From Hansfordia pulvinata (taxonomy: Eukaryota; Ascomycota; Sordariomycetes; Xylariales), in the NCBI GenBank assembly GCA_006538405.1, contig BJKQ01000018.1, positions 389,001-453,000 on the forward strand: a stretch of 64,000 nucleotides of DNA, in the 5' to 3' direction. Under the pieces are notes generated by a model. It was given only the letters and a program-made list of their open reading frames with translations. It was not told the DNA's origin and ran no database searches. Position numbers and translations under genes: made by a program. Numbering within the stretch: the stretch's first letter is position 1; each line of letters starts with the position of its first letter. This document shows, piece by piece, positions 25,501 through 37,197 of this stretch.

Positions 25501-27781
25501 TCGAAGAGGGTCTCCAGACCTCGGTGGACACGGATGCCAAACAGGGTATCTGCCTGGCTTTGAAAGAGCTCATTTCTTCAGCCTCCGAGGATGCACTGGT
25601 GGACCACGAAAAGATTCTCATCTCGGTTGTCCGTACAGCACTCATCGATTCCGACGGGGATGTACGAGAGACCGCTGCTGAGGCATTCGACTCGTTGCAG
25701 CAGATCTCTGGCAAGCGGGTCGTGGACCAGGTCCTTCCTTATCTCCTGAACCTCCTTCGCGCCGAAGGCGAGGCTGACAATGCGCTGTCTGCCCTGCTGA
25801 CTCTTCTGACGGACAACACCCGATCGAACATTATCCTTCCCAACCTGATTCCCACGTTGACGACGCCCCCCATCTCTGCCTTCAACGCCAAGGCTCTCGC
25901 ATCGCTTTCTAAGGTTGCGGGAGGAGCCATGAATCGCCGTCTGCCCAACATTATCAACTCTCTCATGGATAACATTATTGAGACGGACGACGACCAACTG
26001 CGAAATGATCTTGAAACGTCGTTCGACACCGTGGTGCAGTCCATCGACGAGTACGATGGCTTGAACACGGTCATGAGTGTCCTGTTGCAACTGGTCAAGA
26101 ACGACGATCACCGGAAACGAGCCATTGCGGCGCAGCGCTTCGCAAACCTGTTTTCGAGCGCCAGCGTGGACTACTCGCGCTACAACCAGGACATCGTGCG
26201 AGCCCTGCTGATTTCGTTTGGTGACCCAGACAAGGAGGTGGTCAAGACCGCTTGGACCGCACTCAGCGAATTCACGAAGAGGCTCAAGAAGGAAGAGATG
26301 GAAGCGCTGGTTCCATCAACGAGACAGACTCTGCAGCACGTTGGCGTGGCTGGCCACAATCTGCCCGGCTTCGAGCTGCCCAAGGGCATCAACGCGATCC
26401 TGCCCATCTTCTTGCAGGGTCTTATGAACGGCACGGCAGACCAGAGAACCAGTGCTGCTTTGGCTATCTCGGACATTGTCGACCGAACCAGCGAGGCATC
26501 GCTCAAGCCATTTGTGACACAGATTACTGGCCCACTTATCCGTGTCGTGTCGGAAAGGTCCACTGACGTGAAGGCCGCAATTCTCTTGACCCTCAACAAC
26601 CTTCTCGAGAAGATGCCTACTGCTCTGAAGCCGTTCCTGCCCCAGCTCCAACGTACCTTCGCAAGGTCTCTGGCAGATACTACCAGTGAACTGCTCAGGT
26701 CTCGCGCAGCAAAGGCTCTAGGGACTCTGATCAAGTTCACGCCACGCGTTGATCCGCTGGTCGCAGAGCTCGTGACGGGCTCAAAAACAACAGACCCTGG
26801 TGTCAAGACAGCTATGCTCAAGGCGCTGTACGAGGTGGTGAGCAAGGCGGGCGGCAACATGGGAGAGAGTTCGCGAACTGCAGTGCTGGGTCTCATTGAC
26901 ATGGAGACGGAAACCAACGATGACACAATGAACGTCACGAACGCCAAGCTGCTAGCAGCACTCCTCAAGAACGTTCCTGAGGAGGCAGCGAACTCGTTGA
27001 TCAAGAATCGCGTGATCCCCCACAACTCTACCAACACAAGCGTCCTGGCACTCAACGCCGTATTTGCCGAGTCCGCGCAAGTGCTGCTCGAGGGCCCCCA
27101 AGCCGAGGATCTTCCAGAGGTCCTTTGCCAGGGCATGTCTAACAAGAACGTAAGTGCTTCCACCATGCTCGTCACAGCTACAGCCTTCTAGTCCTCTCGT
27201 TGCTAACTGATTTTTTACCACAGCTGTTTGTGGCGAACAACTCTATACTGGCTACGGGCAAGTACCTGCTTTCCGATTCGGTCAAATCGTACGAGTCCAC
27301 AAAGCCGATCTTCTCGAGTCTGGCCACTATTATTGGCCCTGGCAACCCAACCGATTCGCGGCGGCTGGCACTGGTTGTGGTGCGGACCGTGTCGCGGTCC
27401 AACACAGACATGGTACGACCGCACTTGGCTGAGCTCACGCCGCCGGTATTCGCATCAGTGCGAGACCCCGTGATCCCGGTGAAACTCGCGGCAGAGGCTG
27501 CATTTGTGGAGCTCTTTGGGGTAGTCGACGAAGAGATGCGGGTCTTCGACAAGTACATGAGCGGGCCAGCAGGAACCGAGCTGCCGGCCAACACGAAGCG
27601 CAGCATGCAAGATTATTTCAAACGTGTGGCTGTGCGCCTCGGCAACCAGGCACGGGAGCGTCGCGAGGCTGAGGGCGGTGGAGGCGGGCTTGGGCTCGCC
27701 AACGACGAGGTGGAGGACGAAAAGGAGATCTGGGCCGTCGGTCAGATGGACATGGGCGAGGGAGTTTTCTCGCAGGAGTAA
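19531..27781 (+). CDS. GCN1: GCN1, activator of the eIF2-alpha kinase GCN2, with two one-base frame breaks
   Basis: Giant HEAT-repeat protein that binds ribosomes and relays uncharged-tRNA stress to the GCN2 kinase. Exons are 19531-19666, 19757-21843, 21896-27149 and 27224-27781; introns are 90, 52, 74 nt with a GACTAAC branch site in the second. I start at the ATG at 19531, because the frame upstream opens with TTG. The summed exons plus two bases give 2678 aa, close to the 2672 aa of yeast Gcn1. HEAT repeats fill the protein, including the conserved central block with KKYAEKRGAAYGLAGLVMGRG and EDQWRSKRGACDLLGAMAYL. The RWD-binding region lies in the C-terminal third. The frame breaks at about 22054 (before EGTAFIDVLAKK) and about 23350 (before LQKSQVDEFFSYF); each would be fixed by one extra base in a run of C. 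It is divergent from the helicase. Confidence 0.95.
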
Positions 27782-28567
27782 GCCGTGTTAGGAGAGGGGC
27801 AGCTCGGCGACTTGCAGAGATCTACGGGAGTCTGGGATGGCACATGGTAGTTGAAAAGTGCCTAGCCCGCAGTGTCGAAGCGTTCTACTCGTACACGGCG
27901 TCTAGCATCCTCAAAAGCTTGTATTGAATGAATGTTAATGTGCGTTTGCTCGTACTTTCAGATGATGCCACTGGAGCTTTTCCACAGATATTTGCGAACA
28001 TGGCACGTCGACAATAGCATTTGTTGTGCGTGATATGCCGTCAACTTGGGATGCTGTAGAAAGTGCCACTGACGCGCGCGACCTGACTCGCGACTCGACT
28101 AAGTTGGGTGCATGACGACTCCACCGCTCGAAAGGTTCAAAAGTACTTAGATACAAGAAGACTTGGGCGCAAAAGCGCACTGACCACATGACCCATCCGC
28201 CAGCTAAATTCGCTTAGACAGCCAAGAAAGGCTTAGTCAACAGCCAGACTCCCCTGCTGACAGACCACCATGTCGGAATTTTGTCGGGTAAATTGAATTT
28301 TGCCGGGTAGCGGACAAGTTGTGTGCTGGCGGGTCGTTCGGCAGTGGGCAGACACCCGGCAAGCCCCTTTGGTGGTGGGCAGGGCAGGCTGGCTGGCTGA
28401 GGGCACGCGGGCCACCCCTCCCGCTTTTTCCCATTCTCTCCCCCCAGCGAAGAAATCAACCACCTCTGCTTGGGATTTGGATTTTGACCTCATCCGCCCA
28501 ACCCTCACCTTTCTGCCGCCCATCCTCCTCCCTACTAACCATCTAGCAGCCACCCCAACCCGTCAAG
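27782..28567. other. Intergenic region and promoter of eL19
   Basis: 786 bp. The last 130 bp before the start codon are strongly pyrimidine-rich on the coding strand, as is common for fungal ribosomal-protein promoters and leaders. Two TACTCGTAC-like motifs lie near 27886 and 27950. No gene is seen. Confidence 0.55.
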
Positions 28568-29807
28568 ATGTGAGTACAGGCCTCTCCTATCTCGTCGCAT
28601 ATCACTGCAATTATTCTTCCGCTCGCTGCTCCTGGTTCACGCCTCGGCGTCATGCGCGCGCGGAGGATACAATGCCCACACTCCACATCCCCGAGAGCAT
28701 AGGGCTGCGGTCAAGACGAGCACAACGGCAACCACGACAATGGCAACAACGGCAGTCCGGACAATGACGATTCACCCTCAATCAAAGCGGCCGCGACACT
28801 ACTCCAGGCTGGCTTCATCACCACATTGCTCCGAGAGAGTAATGCCGCCGCATCCCACCACGGATCCATCTGAAATTAACCTTGGATATGATGGCCGAAA
28901 TCATCACCAGCCACTCTCTACAACGACCACCACTCGTCATCGTCCGTCCCGCCAGCTGTGCTCGCCACTCGACATCACGCGAATTCCAGCCATTGACAAG
29001 TGTCAGTCTGCTGCGCCATCTGAGCGTCACGAAGCCATCCTTGCCCTTGCCCGCGTCTCGACTGCATCGCCAAGCCCACGCGCCAGACTCGACCCCCGTC
29101 TCCTGTGCTTCGTTTGCTTGAGTAGACACCAGAAATTCGATTCGCAGTGGCTGACATTGACCGTCCTCGTTACAGGGTCAACCTCCGCACCCAGAAGCGC
29201 CTGGCGGCGTCCGTCATCGGCTGCGGTCAGAGAAAGGTCTGGCTCGACCCCAACGAGGTCAGCGAGATCTCCAACGCCAACTCTCGTCAAACCGTCCGCA
29301 AGCTGGTCAGCGATGGCCTCATCATCCAGAAGCCCGTCACCGTCCACTCCAGATCTCGTGCCCGTGAGCTGAACCTGGCTCGCCGTGACGGCCGTCACCG
29401 TGGCTTCGGTAAGCGCAAGGGTACCAAGGACGCCCGTATGCCCCAGCAGGTCGTCTGGATGCGCCGCCTCCGAGTCCTCCGCCGCCTCCTCGTCAAGTAC
29501 CGTGCCAGCGGCAAGATCGACAAGCACCTGTACCACGAGCTGTACCACTCCAGCAAGGGTAACGCCTTCAAGCACAAGCGCGCCCTCGTTGAGCACGTAC
29601 GTTATCGCCCCGCGCCCTGTCGTCCCGAGCCTCAAACTTTACTAACATCCCACCCAGATTCACCGCGCTAAGGCCGAGAAGGCCCGCGAGCGTGCCCTGG
29701 CCGAGGAGATGGACGCCAAGAGAGCCAAGAACAAGGCTGCCCGCGAGCGCAAGCTCGAGAGACAGCAGGCCAAGCGGAATGCTCTGGCTGGCGAGGACGA
29801 GGCGTGA
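28568..29807 (+). CDS. RPL19: Cytosolic ribosomal protein eL19, start codon split by an intron
   Basis: Structural protein of the 60S subunit. Exon 1 contributes only the AT of the start codon (28568-28569); intron 1 runs 28570-29175 (606 nt, GTGAGT to TACAG); exon 2 is 29176-29596; intron 2 is 61 nt; exon 3 is 29658-29807. The product is 190 aa against 189 in yeast. It begins [18 protein letters not shown] and contains [39 protein letters not shown] and [14 protein letters not shown], followed by a charged Ala/Lys/Arg/Glu helix. Without the split codon no start is available, because ATG in the genome is followed directly by TGA. Ribosomal-protein genes often carry an intron at or just after the start. 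Confidence 0.97.
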
Positions 29808-31851
29808 GGGGTTGTTATGAGGAGCGAATTTTAGGCAGTCGATGGGTAAATAACCAATCACCGGCGGCCATCCACATCAAAACCGCCAGCCTCCATATGC
29901 CCGAGCCCGGAAGAGGGTTTCTTGACGAGCCAGAGCAGAAAATGTCATGTGGTGTCCCCGGAATTCTTGAGAGGCGGAGGCGGCTGCATTCGGAGTCTAT
30001 GGTTTTGGGTCTCTCTATCTCTCTTTTCCCCTGCCTGTTCTCGGTCAGTCGTAATGCTGTCTACCGAGCGCGCGGGGTCAAAGTGCTTTGCATGTATGGC
30101 ATTGAAAAAACGGAATCAATGACTTTGACGCTGAAATGGATCGAGCCTCTTTTAACTTTGCCGACTGTCGACAGCAGTGACTGTACAAACCACTGGGCTG
30201 TAGCCGCTATTGATCTCGTGGTGACTTGAAGATGACCTGTTTCGAGTTGACTCGCCCACAGCGGATCATCTTGCCTCTACATGCAAGGGTGCGCCCAAAT
30301 ATTCGAGTTCGCCTTGAATCGATTAGCAACCGCTCGCACTTTGACATCCCACTCGGCTGGTACGGCGAGGCGATCACCTCAAGCATTCTGCCCTTTTCAC
30401 GGAGGGAGCTTTTAGCCACCAGATCCACACTGGACCCTGTTCGCTCTGCTTCGTTGCACTCGAGGGCAAGAAATTCCACAGAACCATTAACTTTCAGCAT
30501 ACATAGATCATTTATAATGTACGTACATTTTGCATGCAGCAGACGGCTGCGACGCACTTGAGCGACTGGAATCGCGATCAACCGCCTCGGGTGACACTGA
30601 CCTCCCTTTCCCTCGAGGCCTGTGGTCCATGAGTGAGTGCCACGCCAGACTCGTCTCCGTCGAAGCCGCCGGCAGGCATCCAGTAAACACCCGCCTCGGC
30701 ACAGGAAACATGGCGCAAGGTTGTCCATACCCACATGTGTTGTGTCATGCGAGGTCAGACCTGCCAGCTTCAATCTCAAAGATACGATCTAATCAGCCTC
30801 CCATCTCGCGAATGTGGTGATTCTCCGGAGATCTTGCATCGCGTAGGGTGACTAATGCTGCAGGCGATCCCCAGCACGAGATCACCACCCCGGGCCCCAT
30901 CGAACGGCAAGGCTCTTGCAACGAAACCTGTCGAGCCGGGCTGAAGACTTGGCTCCAATTTGAGGTTTCTTCAAGGTCAAGACAAAATGCCGCGGAGCCC
31001 GCCCTCCAGATAATAGTCAGCATCGGGAGCCTCTATTGTGTCGTGGTATCATCGCAGCATGTACACTCGAGAGGATGATTCAGTGACGGCGGTAGTTCAG
31101 AGCGATGGCGGAGTCAGAAGCAGGGAAGCAGTTGGTTGCGCGGCGGGACTGTAAGATGCTCCTGAATCCACACCAGAGAACGACCCAGCCCATGGCCATC
31201 AAGCTGCCAGGGCGAAAACCATTGGTCTATTCGGCTCAGGCTAGTAAGAAAATAGGCTATGCTACACACATGGACCTGGGGTGACGACGTCCACCCCGGG
31301 AACTTCTGCGTGTTAGCGTAGTCCCCGGTACACATTGGCCCAGCAGCCAATCGGGGCGGTCAACCATATTTGTCCGCGATTAATAATGGTGGCCAACTAA
31401 CACGACTTATTCAACGGACGTCAGATGGCCCAATACACAGTGAGGGGTAACTTTGACCCTGGACGACATGTCTGAGTGACAACCTGTTTGGTCCAAGTCC
31501 ACAACGAAGGACTGGAGAGAAAGGGACAATTTCGGCCCTCGTAGCCCCGGTTGACTGACGGCAGACTAATGGCGGGATATGGCACAAGTGTCTCGCATTA
31601 CTAAGCCCCACAGCCGACTACAGTTTGATACGTCTGTCATCATTTGCGGGCACAGCCCGTCGGGCGAGGGCTTCTACGCACATGCCGCGGCTTTGTAATG
31701 CGGTGCCGACCCGGACTGAATATCCATTCCGTCATGGAAATCAAGATGCTGCTTTTACACGGTAGCTTTGTCATTCGACGAAGACGGGTTCGTTTCATGG
31801 CAGCCACCTACCTCGCGATATGGTAGTTGAGGCTGTCTGTATAAGGGCCCT
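29808..31851. other. Long intergenic region
   Basis: About 2 kb between the eL19 stop and the TATA box of the next gene. Only short scattered ORFs are present, none with a recognisable domain. I found no RNA gene or mobile-element remnant here. Confidence 0.5.
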
Positions 31852-31857
31852 TATATA
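31852..31857 (+). promoter_or_regulatory. TATA box of the epimerase-like gene
   Basis: TATATA, 130 bp upstream of the start codon at 31987 and before a pyrimidine/A-rich leader. Confidence 0.5.
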
Positions 31858-31986
31858 GGGGCAGCCTGTTCGGCACTCTCGTAAAATCGAAAGACAGACT
31901 ACACGACCAGCAACGCACATGCAAACTACGGCATCACGCACTTTCTACGACTCGATCGCCATCGCATAAAATAGCATTTTCACACC

Positions 31987-33045
31987 ATGTCGACTCCTGA
32001 TAGGAAGGTGTTCATCATCGGCGCGGGCCTGATCGGCTGGAACGTGCTGGAGCTGCTGGCGCAGGAGAAGGGATACAGCATCACGGCGCTGACGCGCCGT
32101 GAGGAGCATGGCGAGCAGCTCAAAGCGTCGGGGGCGTCGCGGATCGTGCTGGGGGACCTGGACGACCAGGAACTGATCACGGCCGAAGCCGAGGCGCACG
32201 ACATGACGGTGCACATGGCGACGGCGGACCACCTGCCCAGTGTCGAAGCGGTGCTGGAAGGGGTGCGGCGGCGGGCGGCGCGCGGGCAGGAGACCATTTT
32301 CATTCACACGTCGGGGACGTCGGTGCTCGAGGACGGCGCGATGGGGCGGTTCCTGGGCGACAAGATCTACCGGGACGAGACGGCGGAGGGGGTGGACTCG
32401 GTACCGGACTCGGCGCCGCACCGGCAGGTGGACCTGGCGGTGCGGGCCGCGCACCGGGAGCTGGGGCCGCGGGCCAAGCTGGCCATCATGGTGCCGCCGC
32501 TGATCCACGGGGTCAACGAGCGGCACGGGCGGCTGTCGATCCAGCTGCCGACGCTGACGCGGTACGCGCTCAAGCACGGGTTCGCGCCGCAGATCGGGGA
32601 GGGCCGGTCGGCGACGAGCGCGGTGCACGTGCTGGACCTGGCGCGGGGGTACGTGGTGCTGGTGCGGCACCTGGAGCGGACGGCGGGGGGCGACGCGGGG
32701 CTGCTGAGCAACCCGTACTGGTTCTGCGAGGCGACGGGGGCCGCGGAGCCGACGTGGCACGAGCTGGGCGCGCTGGTGGGCGAGGCGCTGCACGGGCGGG
32801 GCCTGCTGGCGTCGGCGGCGCCGCGGGCGGTGCCCGAGGCGACGTTCGGGGACCTGTTCGGCGGCGGGACGGGCAGCACGGTGGGGCAGAACTGCCGGGC
32901 GCGGGCGGAGCGGCTGCGGGCGCTGGGCTGGGCGCCCGTCGAGAAGGGCGTGCACGAGAGCTTCCTCGAGGACGAGCTGCCCCGGATCCTGGCGGAGACG
33001 ACGGACCGGTCGCTGTTCGCCGGCTACGGTGGGCGGGTCAATTGA
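31987..33045 (+). CDS. NAD(P)-binding epimerase/dehydratase-like protein (atypical SDR)
   Basis: A single-exon gene of 352 aa. The N-terminal Rossmann fold is clear: beta strand VFIIGAG followed by LIGWNVLELL, fitting the GxxGxxG dinucleotide loop of NAD-dependent epimerases and NmrA-like proteins. Later segments fit an extended SDR: FIHTSGTSVL at strand 5, and IMVPPLIHGVNE followed by a C-terminal substrate region. The canonical Tyr-x3-Lys pair is not obvious, hence 'atypical'. The substrate cannot be told. Codon choice is strongly G-ended (GCG, CTG, GGG), which opens a 403-codon antisense frame. A similar G-ended bias in the 3' exon of the nearby SHMT gene argues against reading this as foreign DNA. 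The start follows a TATA box by 130 bp. Confidence 0.75.
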   Translation: MSTPDRKVFIIGAGLIGWNVLELLAQEKGYSITALTRREEHGEQLKASGASRIVLGDLDDQELITAEAEAHDMTVHMATADHLPSVEAVLEGVRRRAARGQETIFIHTSGTSVLEDGAMGRFLGDKIYRDETAEGVDSVPDSAPHRQVDLAVRAAHRELGPRAKLAIMVPPLIHGVNERHGRLSIQLPTLTRYALKHGFAPQIGEGRSATSAVHVLDLARGYVVLVRHLERTAGGDAGLLSNPYWFCEATGAAEPTWHELGALVGEALHGRGLLASAAPRAVPEATFGDLFGGGTGSTVGQNCRARAERLRALGWAPVEKGVHESFLEDELPRILAETTDRSLFAGYGGRVN

Positions 33046-33908
33046 GGGGAGGCGACGACGTGCGTTGGCACGGCACAGGTCAGGCCGGCCGGGCCGGAGG
33101 CGTTGATGGCAGGTGTGTACAGGAGTGCTTCCCAGGTGTAATGGAAGGTCGTTCAAAGTGGTGTCTACGGTACTCGTATTTGTGTGTAGGTACCTACTCG
33201 TATGGTAAGGCAGGTGTGGGTGGCGGCGACAAGGTGGACATCAAGGTCGCCGTCTGGAGGACCGGACTTGCTGGGCTTGCATGCGATGGTTGGAAAATGG
33301 CATTGCGGGCAGGGGCAGAGGGGTTAAAGGCGAGTGGCAGCTTGGCAAAAGTGAGGACCTCTGCGGCCTTTCCAGCACGATATCATTATTAATTGTCCAC
33401 GAGTTGCCGCGTCTTGTGTGCCATGTATATAGGTATGTATAAGGCCGTGTCTCTTGGGAACTCGTATCTCGAAAATCCGAAGAGGTGAAATGAATGAGTC
33501 GTCCATGGCGGCTTGTTGGTAGGATATTTACACCTAATAATCTGCACGATTACTCGTACGAGCACTCGCGTCCAGTTTCTCTACATAACCTCAGGTATTC
33601 AAGGGCGTACCTTCATCCAGTCCAGTAGGTACGTAGGGCTACCTACAACAGCATTCGCACAGCGGGCTGAGCACTGGACTGGACCCTTCCATACCTTCCC
33701 CAGATCGCCACTGACATCATATCACCGGGGCTGAGCCCCTTTGCAGCGGCGGAAAGTGCGCAAATCTGAGAATCCCATACCCGAAGTGCCCCAGGACCCT
33801 GTTTCCATTCGGCTTCCCCAGCTCGCGCCTCGCTTGGCTTCCTCCCCCCCCTCTCATAACATCCCTACAATCACCCCGCGTCGCGATCGCCAACACCTCG
33901 CGACCATC
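33046..33908. other. Intergenic region rich in TACTCGTA and GTAGGTAC motifs
   Basis: 863 bp with at least four copies of an ACTCGTA-type motif (about 33171, 33197, 33466 and 33551) and several GTAGGTAC/ACCTAC words (33187-33196 and 33628-33648). No coding region is supported. Confidence 0.55.
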
Positions 33909-35816
33909 ATGGCTACGCCAGACGAAAAGCACCCGCTCATCTCCTCCCCAGGGGCCCGCGACCACGCAAGACCACGGGCTGAGGACGACTCTCGCCCCGA
34001 CCGCTTCCGAACCTTCCTCTTCACGGCCATCGGCTCCTTCTTGGCCTACGCCGCTGTCCACGCCCTGTTGCTCCCGAGCACGCCCTGGCTGACTTCCCAC
34101 CATCACCACCACCACGGCCATCGCCACCACCAGGTCTACCACCACAATCACCACAGCCACCACAGCACCCTTCGAGAATGGTGGCGCTATCCCAGAGAGG
34201 ACCCCAAATGGCAGTCCTGCGGCGACATCGCCGGCCGCCCCGTCGAGTGCAGCACCATCGACGTTCCCATGGACCAGTTCACCCCTGCCGCCTCCAACGA
34301 CAAGACCTTCAGCATTCCCCTCATCCGCTCTCGCGGCCACAACGCCACCCAGAACCTCCTCCTTAACCCCGGCGGCCCCGGAGGCTCCGGCATCGAGTTC
34401 CTGTTCCGCCGTGGCGAGCAGCTGCGCACCATTGTTGGCGAAGGCTTCCACCTCCTCAGCTTCGACCCCCGCGGCGTCAACAGCTCGCGTCCCGCCGCCC
34501 TCTGCTACCCAGACATGGAGTCCAGGCGCGCCCTCAGCCCCGTCCGCGACGTCGACGTTGTCGCTGACAGCCCCGAACTCTACGCCTGGACCCAGAACTA
34601 CGTCCGCGCCTGTGCCGACACCGTAGGCGAGCACGGCCGCTACGTCAACACCCCTCAGACTGCCGCCGATATGAACAGCATCCTCGAGGCCCTCGGTCAG
34701 GAGGACATGATCTACTGGGGCTTCAGTTACGGCACCCTCCTAGGCCAGACCTACGCCACCCTGTTTCCCGAGCGCTCCCAGCGTATCATCCTCGACGGTG
34801 TCGTCAACCAATTCAACTGGTATGAGGGTCTCTTTGACACCGAGTCCCTGTCCGACACAGAGAACGTCCTCGACGGCTTCTTCGATGAGTGTGTCAAGGC
34901 GGGCGAGGACTGTCCGCTGGCTCCGCTCGTCAAAACCAAACAAGAGCTGAAAGACCGGCTTATGTCGCTAGCTTACAGCCTGGAGGAACAACCGCTCAGC
35001 GTGTACGTCAACAACTCCAACTACGGGCTTGTCGACGCTCAAAAAATCATGCGCAATGGCGTATTTCCGGCACTGTACAAGCCGGCAACCTGGTACGGCC
35101 TTGCCGACGTCCTGGCAGAACTGGTTCAAGGCAATGCGACCGCGGCCTTCTTGGCGTTCGGCGGCAATGACGCGGACGTGGAGGATGAGCCCAACACCAT
35201 TGTCACCATGAACGACGGCACCACCGGCCCAGCACACTGGCCAGCCGGCAGACAGGAGCTGCTGGAGAAGATGCTGCCCGTTCTCAACCAGAGCCTCTTC
35301 GGACCGGGCATGAACCTGGATTACTACAAGAAGCAGCAGTGGAAGATTCCGCGCACGCACTCGTATGTGCCCCGAGTTGGCGTCGAGACGGCACACCCCG
35401 TATTGGTCCTATCGACTACATATGACCCAGTCTGTCGTGAGTATTACCCCTACCCCCACTGAATACAGCACTTCGCCATGTTTTGTGCGCTTGATGATTG
35501 ACGGTGGTACAGCTCTTATTTCGGCGCGGTCCGCCAAGGCGGCCTTCAAAGGCTCCGAGATTGTGGAGGTCAAGGGTTACGGGCACTGCTCAGTGGCAGT
35601 GACGTCGCTCTGCGTGGCCAAGCACGTGCGGGAGTTCCTCTACAACGGAACGCTGCGAGCGAGTATGCGCAGTGCGAGGTGGACGGACCGTACTTTGTGA
35701 AGCCGGATGAAGACGGGAAGGTGGCCGCCCTGCGGGTATTTGACGACGCCGAGGACGAGCAAATCCACCTGGCGCAGCTCGCGATGGCTCGCGACCCAAC
35801 GTGGCCGCGGCCGTGA
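33909..35816 (+). CDS. Membrane-anchored S33/TAP-type aminopeptidase, with a one-base frame break near the 3' end
   Basis: Alpha/beta-hydrolase peptidase of the tripeptidyl-aminopeptidase type. Exon 1 is 33909-35436, exon 2 begins at 35513 after a 76 nt intron. The first ATG is 33909; the frame upstream opens with TTG. A short cytosolic tail carries EKHPLI, an acidic dileucine-type signal, then one membrane helix (about residues 34-54) and a His-rich stretch with 15 His in 22 residues (64-85). The catalytic domain shows LLLNPGGPGGSG and the nucleophile elbow GFSYGTLLGQ with Ser273; the TAP-like C-terminal domain has LVLSTTYDPVCP and the likely catalytic His in GYGHCSV. The open frame ends at 35700, but a family-like end with EYAQCEVDGPYFVKP follows in another frame to a TGA at 35816. 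One base seems missing near 35655. A vacuolar or endosomal location is inferred. Confidence 0.85.
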
Positions 35817-37197
35817 CGCGTAGGCGTCGCTTGCTTTTAGAATGTACCAGAGAACAGATAGATACCAGAACCACTTGGACTAGCACTCCGATGCATTGAA
35901 GAATATGCCTCGCGTCGAAATCGTTGAGGCTCGTGCATCTCACCACGCGTGACAAGCGGGAAACGAAAGGTCATGAGCCCGAGCCGACCTTAATGTAGCC
36001 GCAAAAGCCGGACATAATCCGGGCTGCAACGCGAGACCGAACGGGCGAGGCATCTAGCGAGTGCCGCCCAAGTGTGCACGAAAAATCTATCTATGAGCAG
36101 GCGCTCGCAGGGAGCAACCGAATCAACTTTTGGCAAGGCGGATCAGATGTTTTCACAATGTCTCTAGAAAAGGTGGTGAGGTGCCCTCGAGACATGTCAG
36201 CATGCTCCCGCGGTGAGGCGGAAAACCAATGTGCTGTGTTGGGGGACTCTTCATCTCCGGTATAGTTGATGAAGAAGGAAGGAGAGGAAAAGGTAGAAAG
36301 CTGCGGCACGGTTGGCGAGTTTTTCAAGCCCAGGAGCGCGGCTGGAGATAAAGGTCACGTGACGATAAGAGCTGGTGGCTTATCTTTGAACGGCTCATTA
36401 CGCGTAGGTCCAATGTCCAATTCGTGCCAGCCCGGACCCAGCACAGCTGCCATCAAATCGAAATCGAAATCGTGTAGGACATTGAACGCCCAGGCGATTG
36501 ACCTAGAAAAAAAAAAAAGGGGGGGGGGGGGGGGGGGGGTGTGCACGGTCAGAGGAATACCTGACAAACGGGACGGTCGCGCATTGATTCATAGTATAAT
36601 CGTAGCGTAAGAAAAAGAAGTACACACTACATGGCGAGGAGCGGGCTGTACAGCCCGTACGTAATAAATGCCTTAGCACACCATGTCACATATCACGGCC
36701 AGGACCCCGCAAGTGTCCCCAGATGCGTTCATGGGTGGCTGGTGGAGCTCAGAGAATGACAATGTGAACTCCAGGCCCAGCGAGCATCACTCGAGATGGG
36801 AGAGCGGCCGACGGCCGGAATCGTAGGCGACGATAAGGTCATAGTGGCCGTCGGCTGCCGTCAAAAGTCGGAAGGGGTCCCGTTCCAGGCCGAATTGGCC
36901 AATGCCTGAAGCGCCTGCGACCCTCCGAGAAGCCGATCTCGCTCCGCAGGCTGGCGGGCCATCGATAGTGGCCAAGGCCCGGCGCTCGTACAGCGGATAC
37001 AAACAGCCCAGGCCTGTATCCAATTGTCACCCACTTCCGGTCTGGGCAGGTCTTCCCCCCCAGTCGTGGCGACAATCATCACTGACCCTCGCCTCTGCAT
37101 TGCTTTTCTCTTCTTCCCCTCCCGCTGTTGAGCAACCTCTTCATTCCCGCCCACTCCCCCCTACAGGCTTCCTCGTCCTTGCCCTGCAACATTCGCC
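35817..37197. other. Intergenic region with poly(A)-poly(G) tract
   Basis: 1.4 kb holding the promoter of the SHMT gene. A run of 12 A followed by 21 G lies at 36507-36539. Other ORFs here are short and unconvincing. Confidence 0.55.
36507..36539 (+). repeat. A12-G21 homopolymer pair
   Basis: Twelve A followed directly by about 21 G. Such a G run could fold into a quadruplex, and its exact length is unreliable in most sequencing. Confidence 0.9.

Noticed and set aside
26180..27175. 331-codon ORF antisense to GCN1
   Set aside because: Shadow of the conserved HEAT-repeat coding strand; no similarity to any family I know.
28570..29175. Possible C/D-box snoRNA in the first eL19 intron
   Set aside because: ATGATGG- and CTGA-like words exist near 28889 and 29019, but there is no closing stem, the C box is imperfect and no guide match could be tested.
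31987..33045. Horizontal transfer of the epimerase-like gene, based on its G-ended codons
   Set aside because: The 3' exon of the native SHMT gene shows the same bias, so composition alone is not evidence.
31945..33156. 403-codon ORF antisense to the epimerase-like gene
   Set aside because: It is a by-product of G-ended codons on the sense strand. It is rich in Arg/Pro/His, has no domain, and the sense frame has a clear Rossmann fold.
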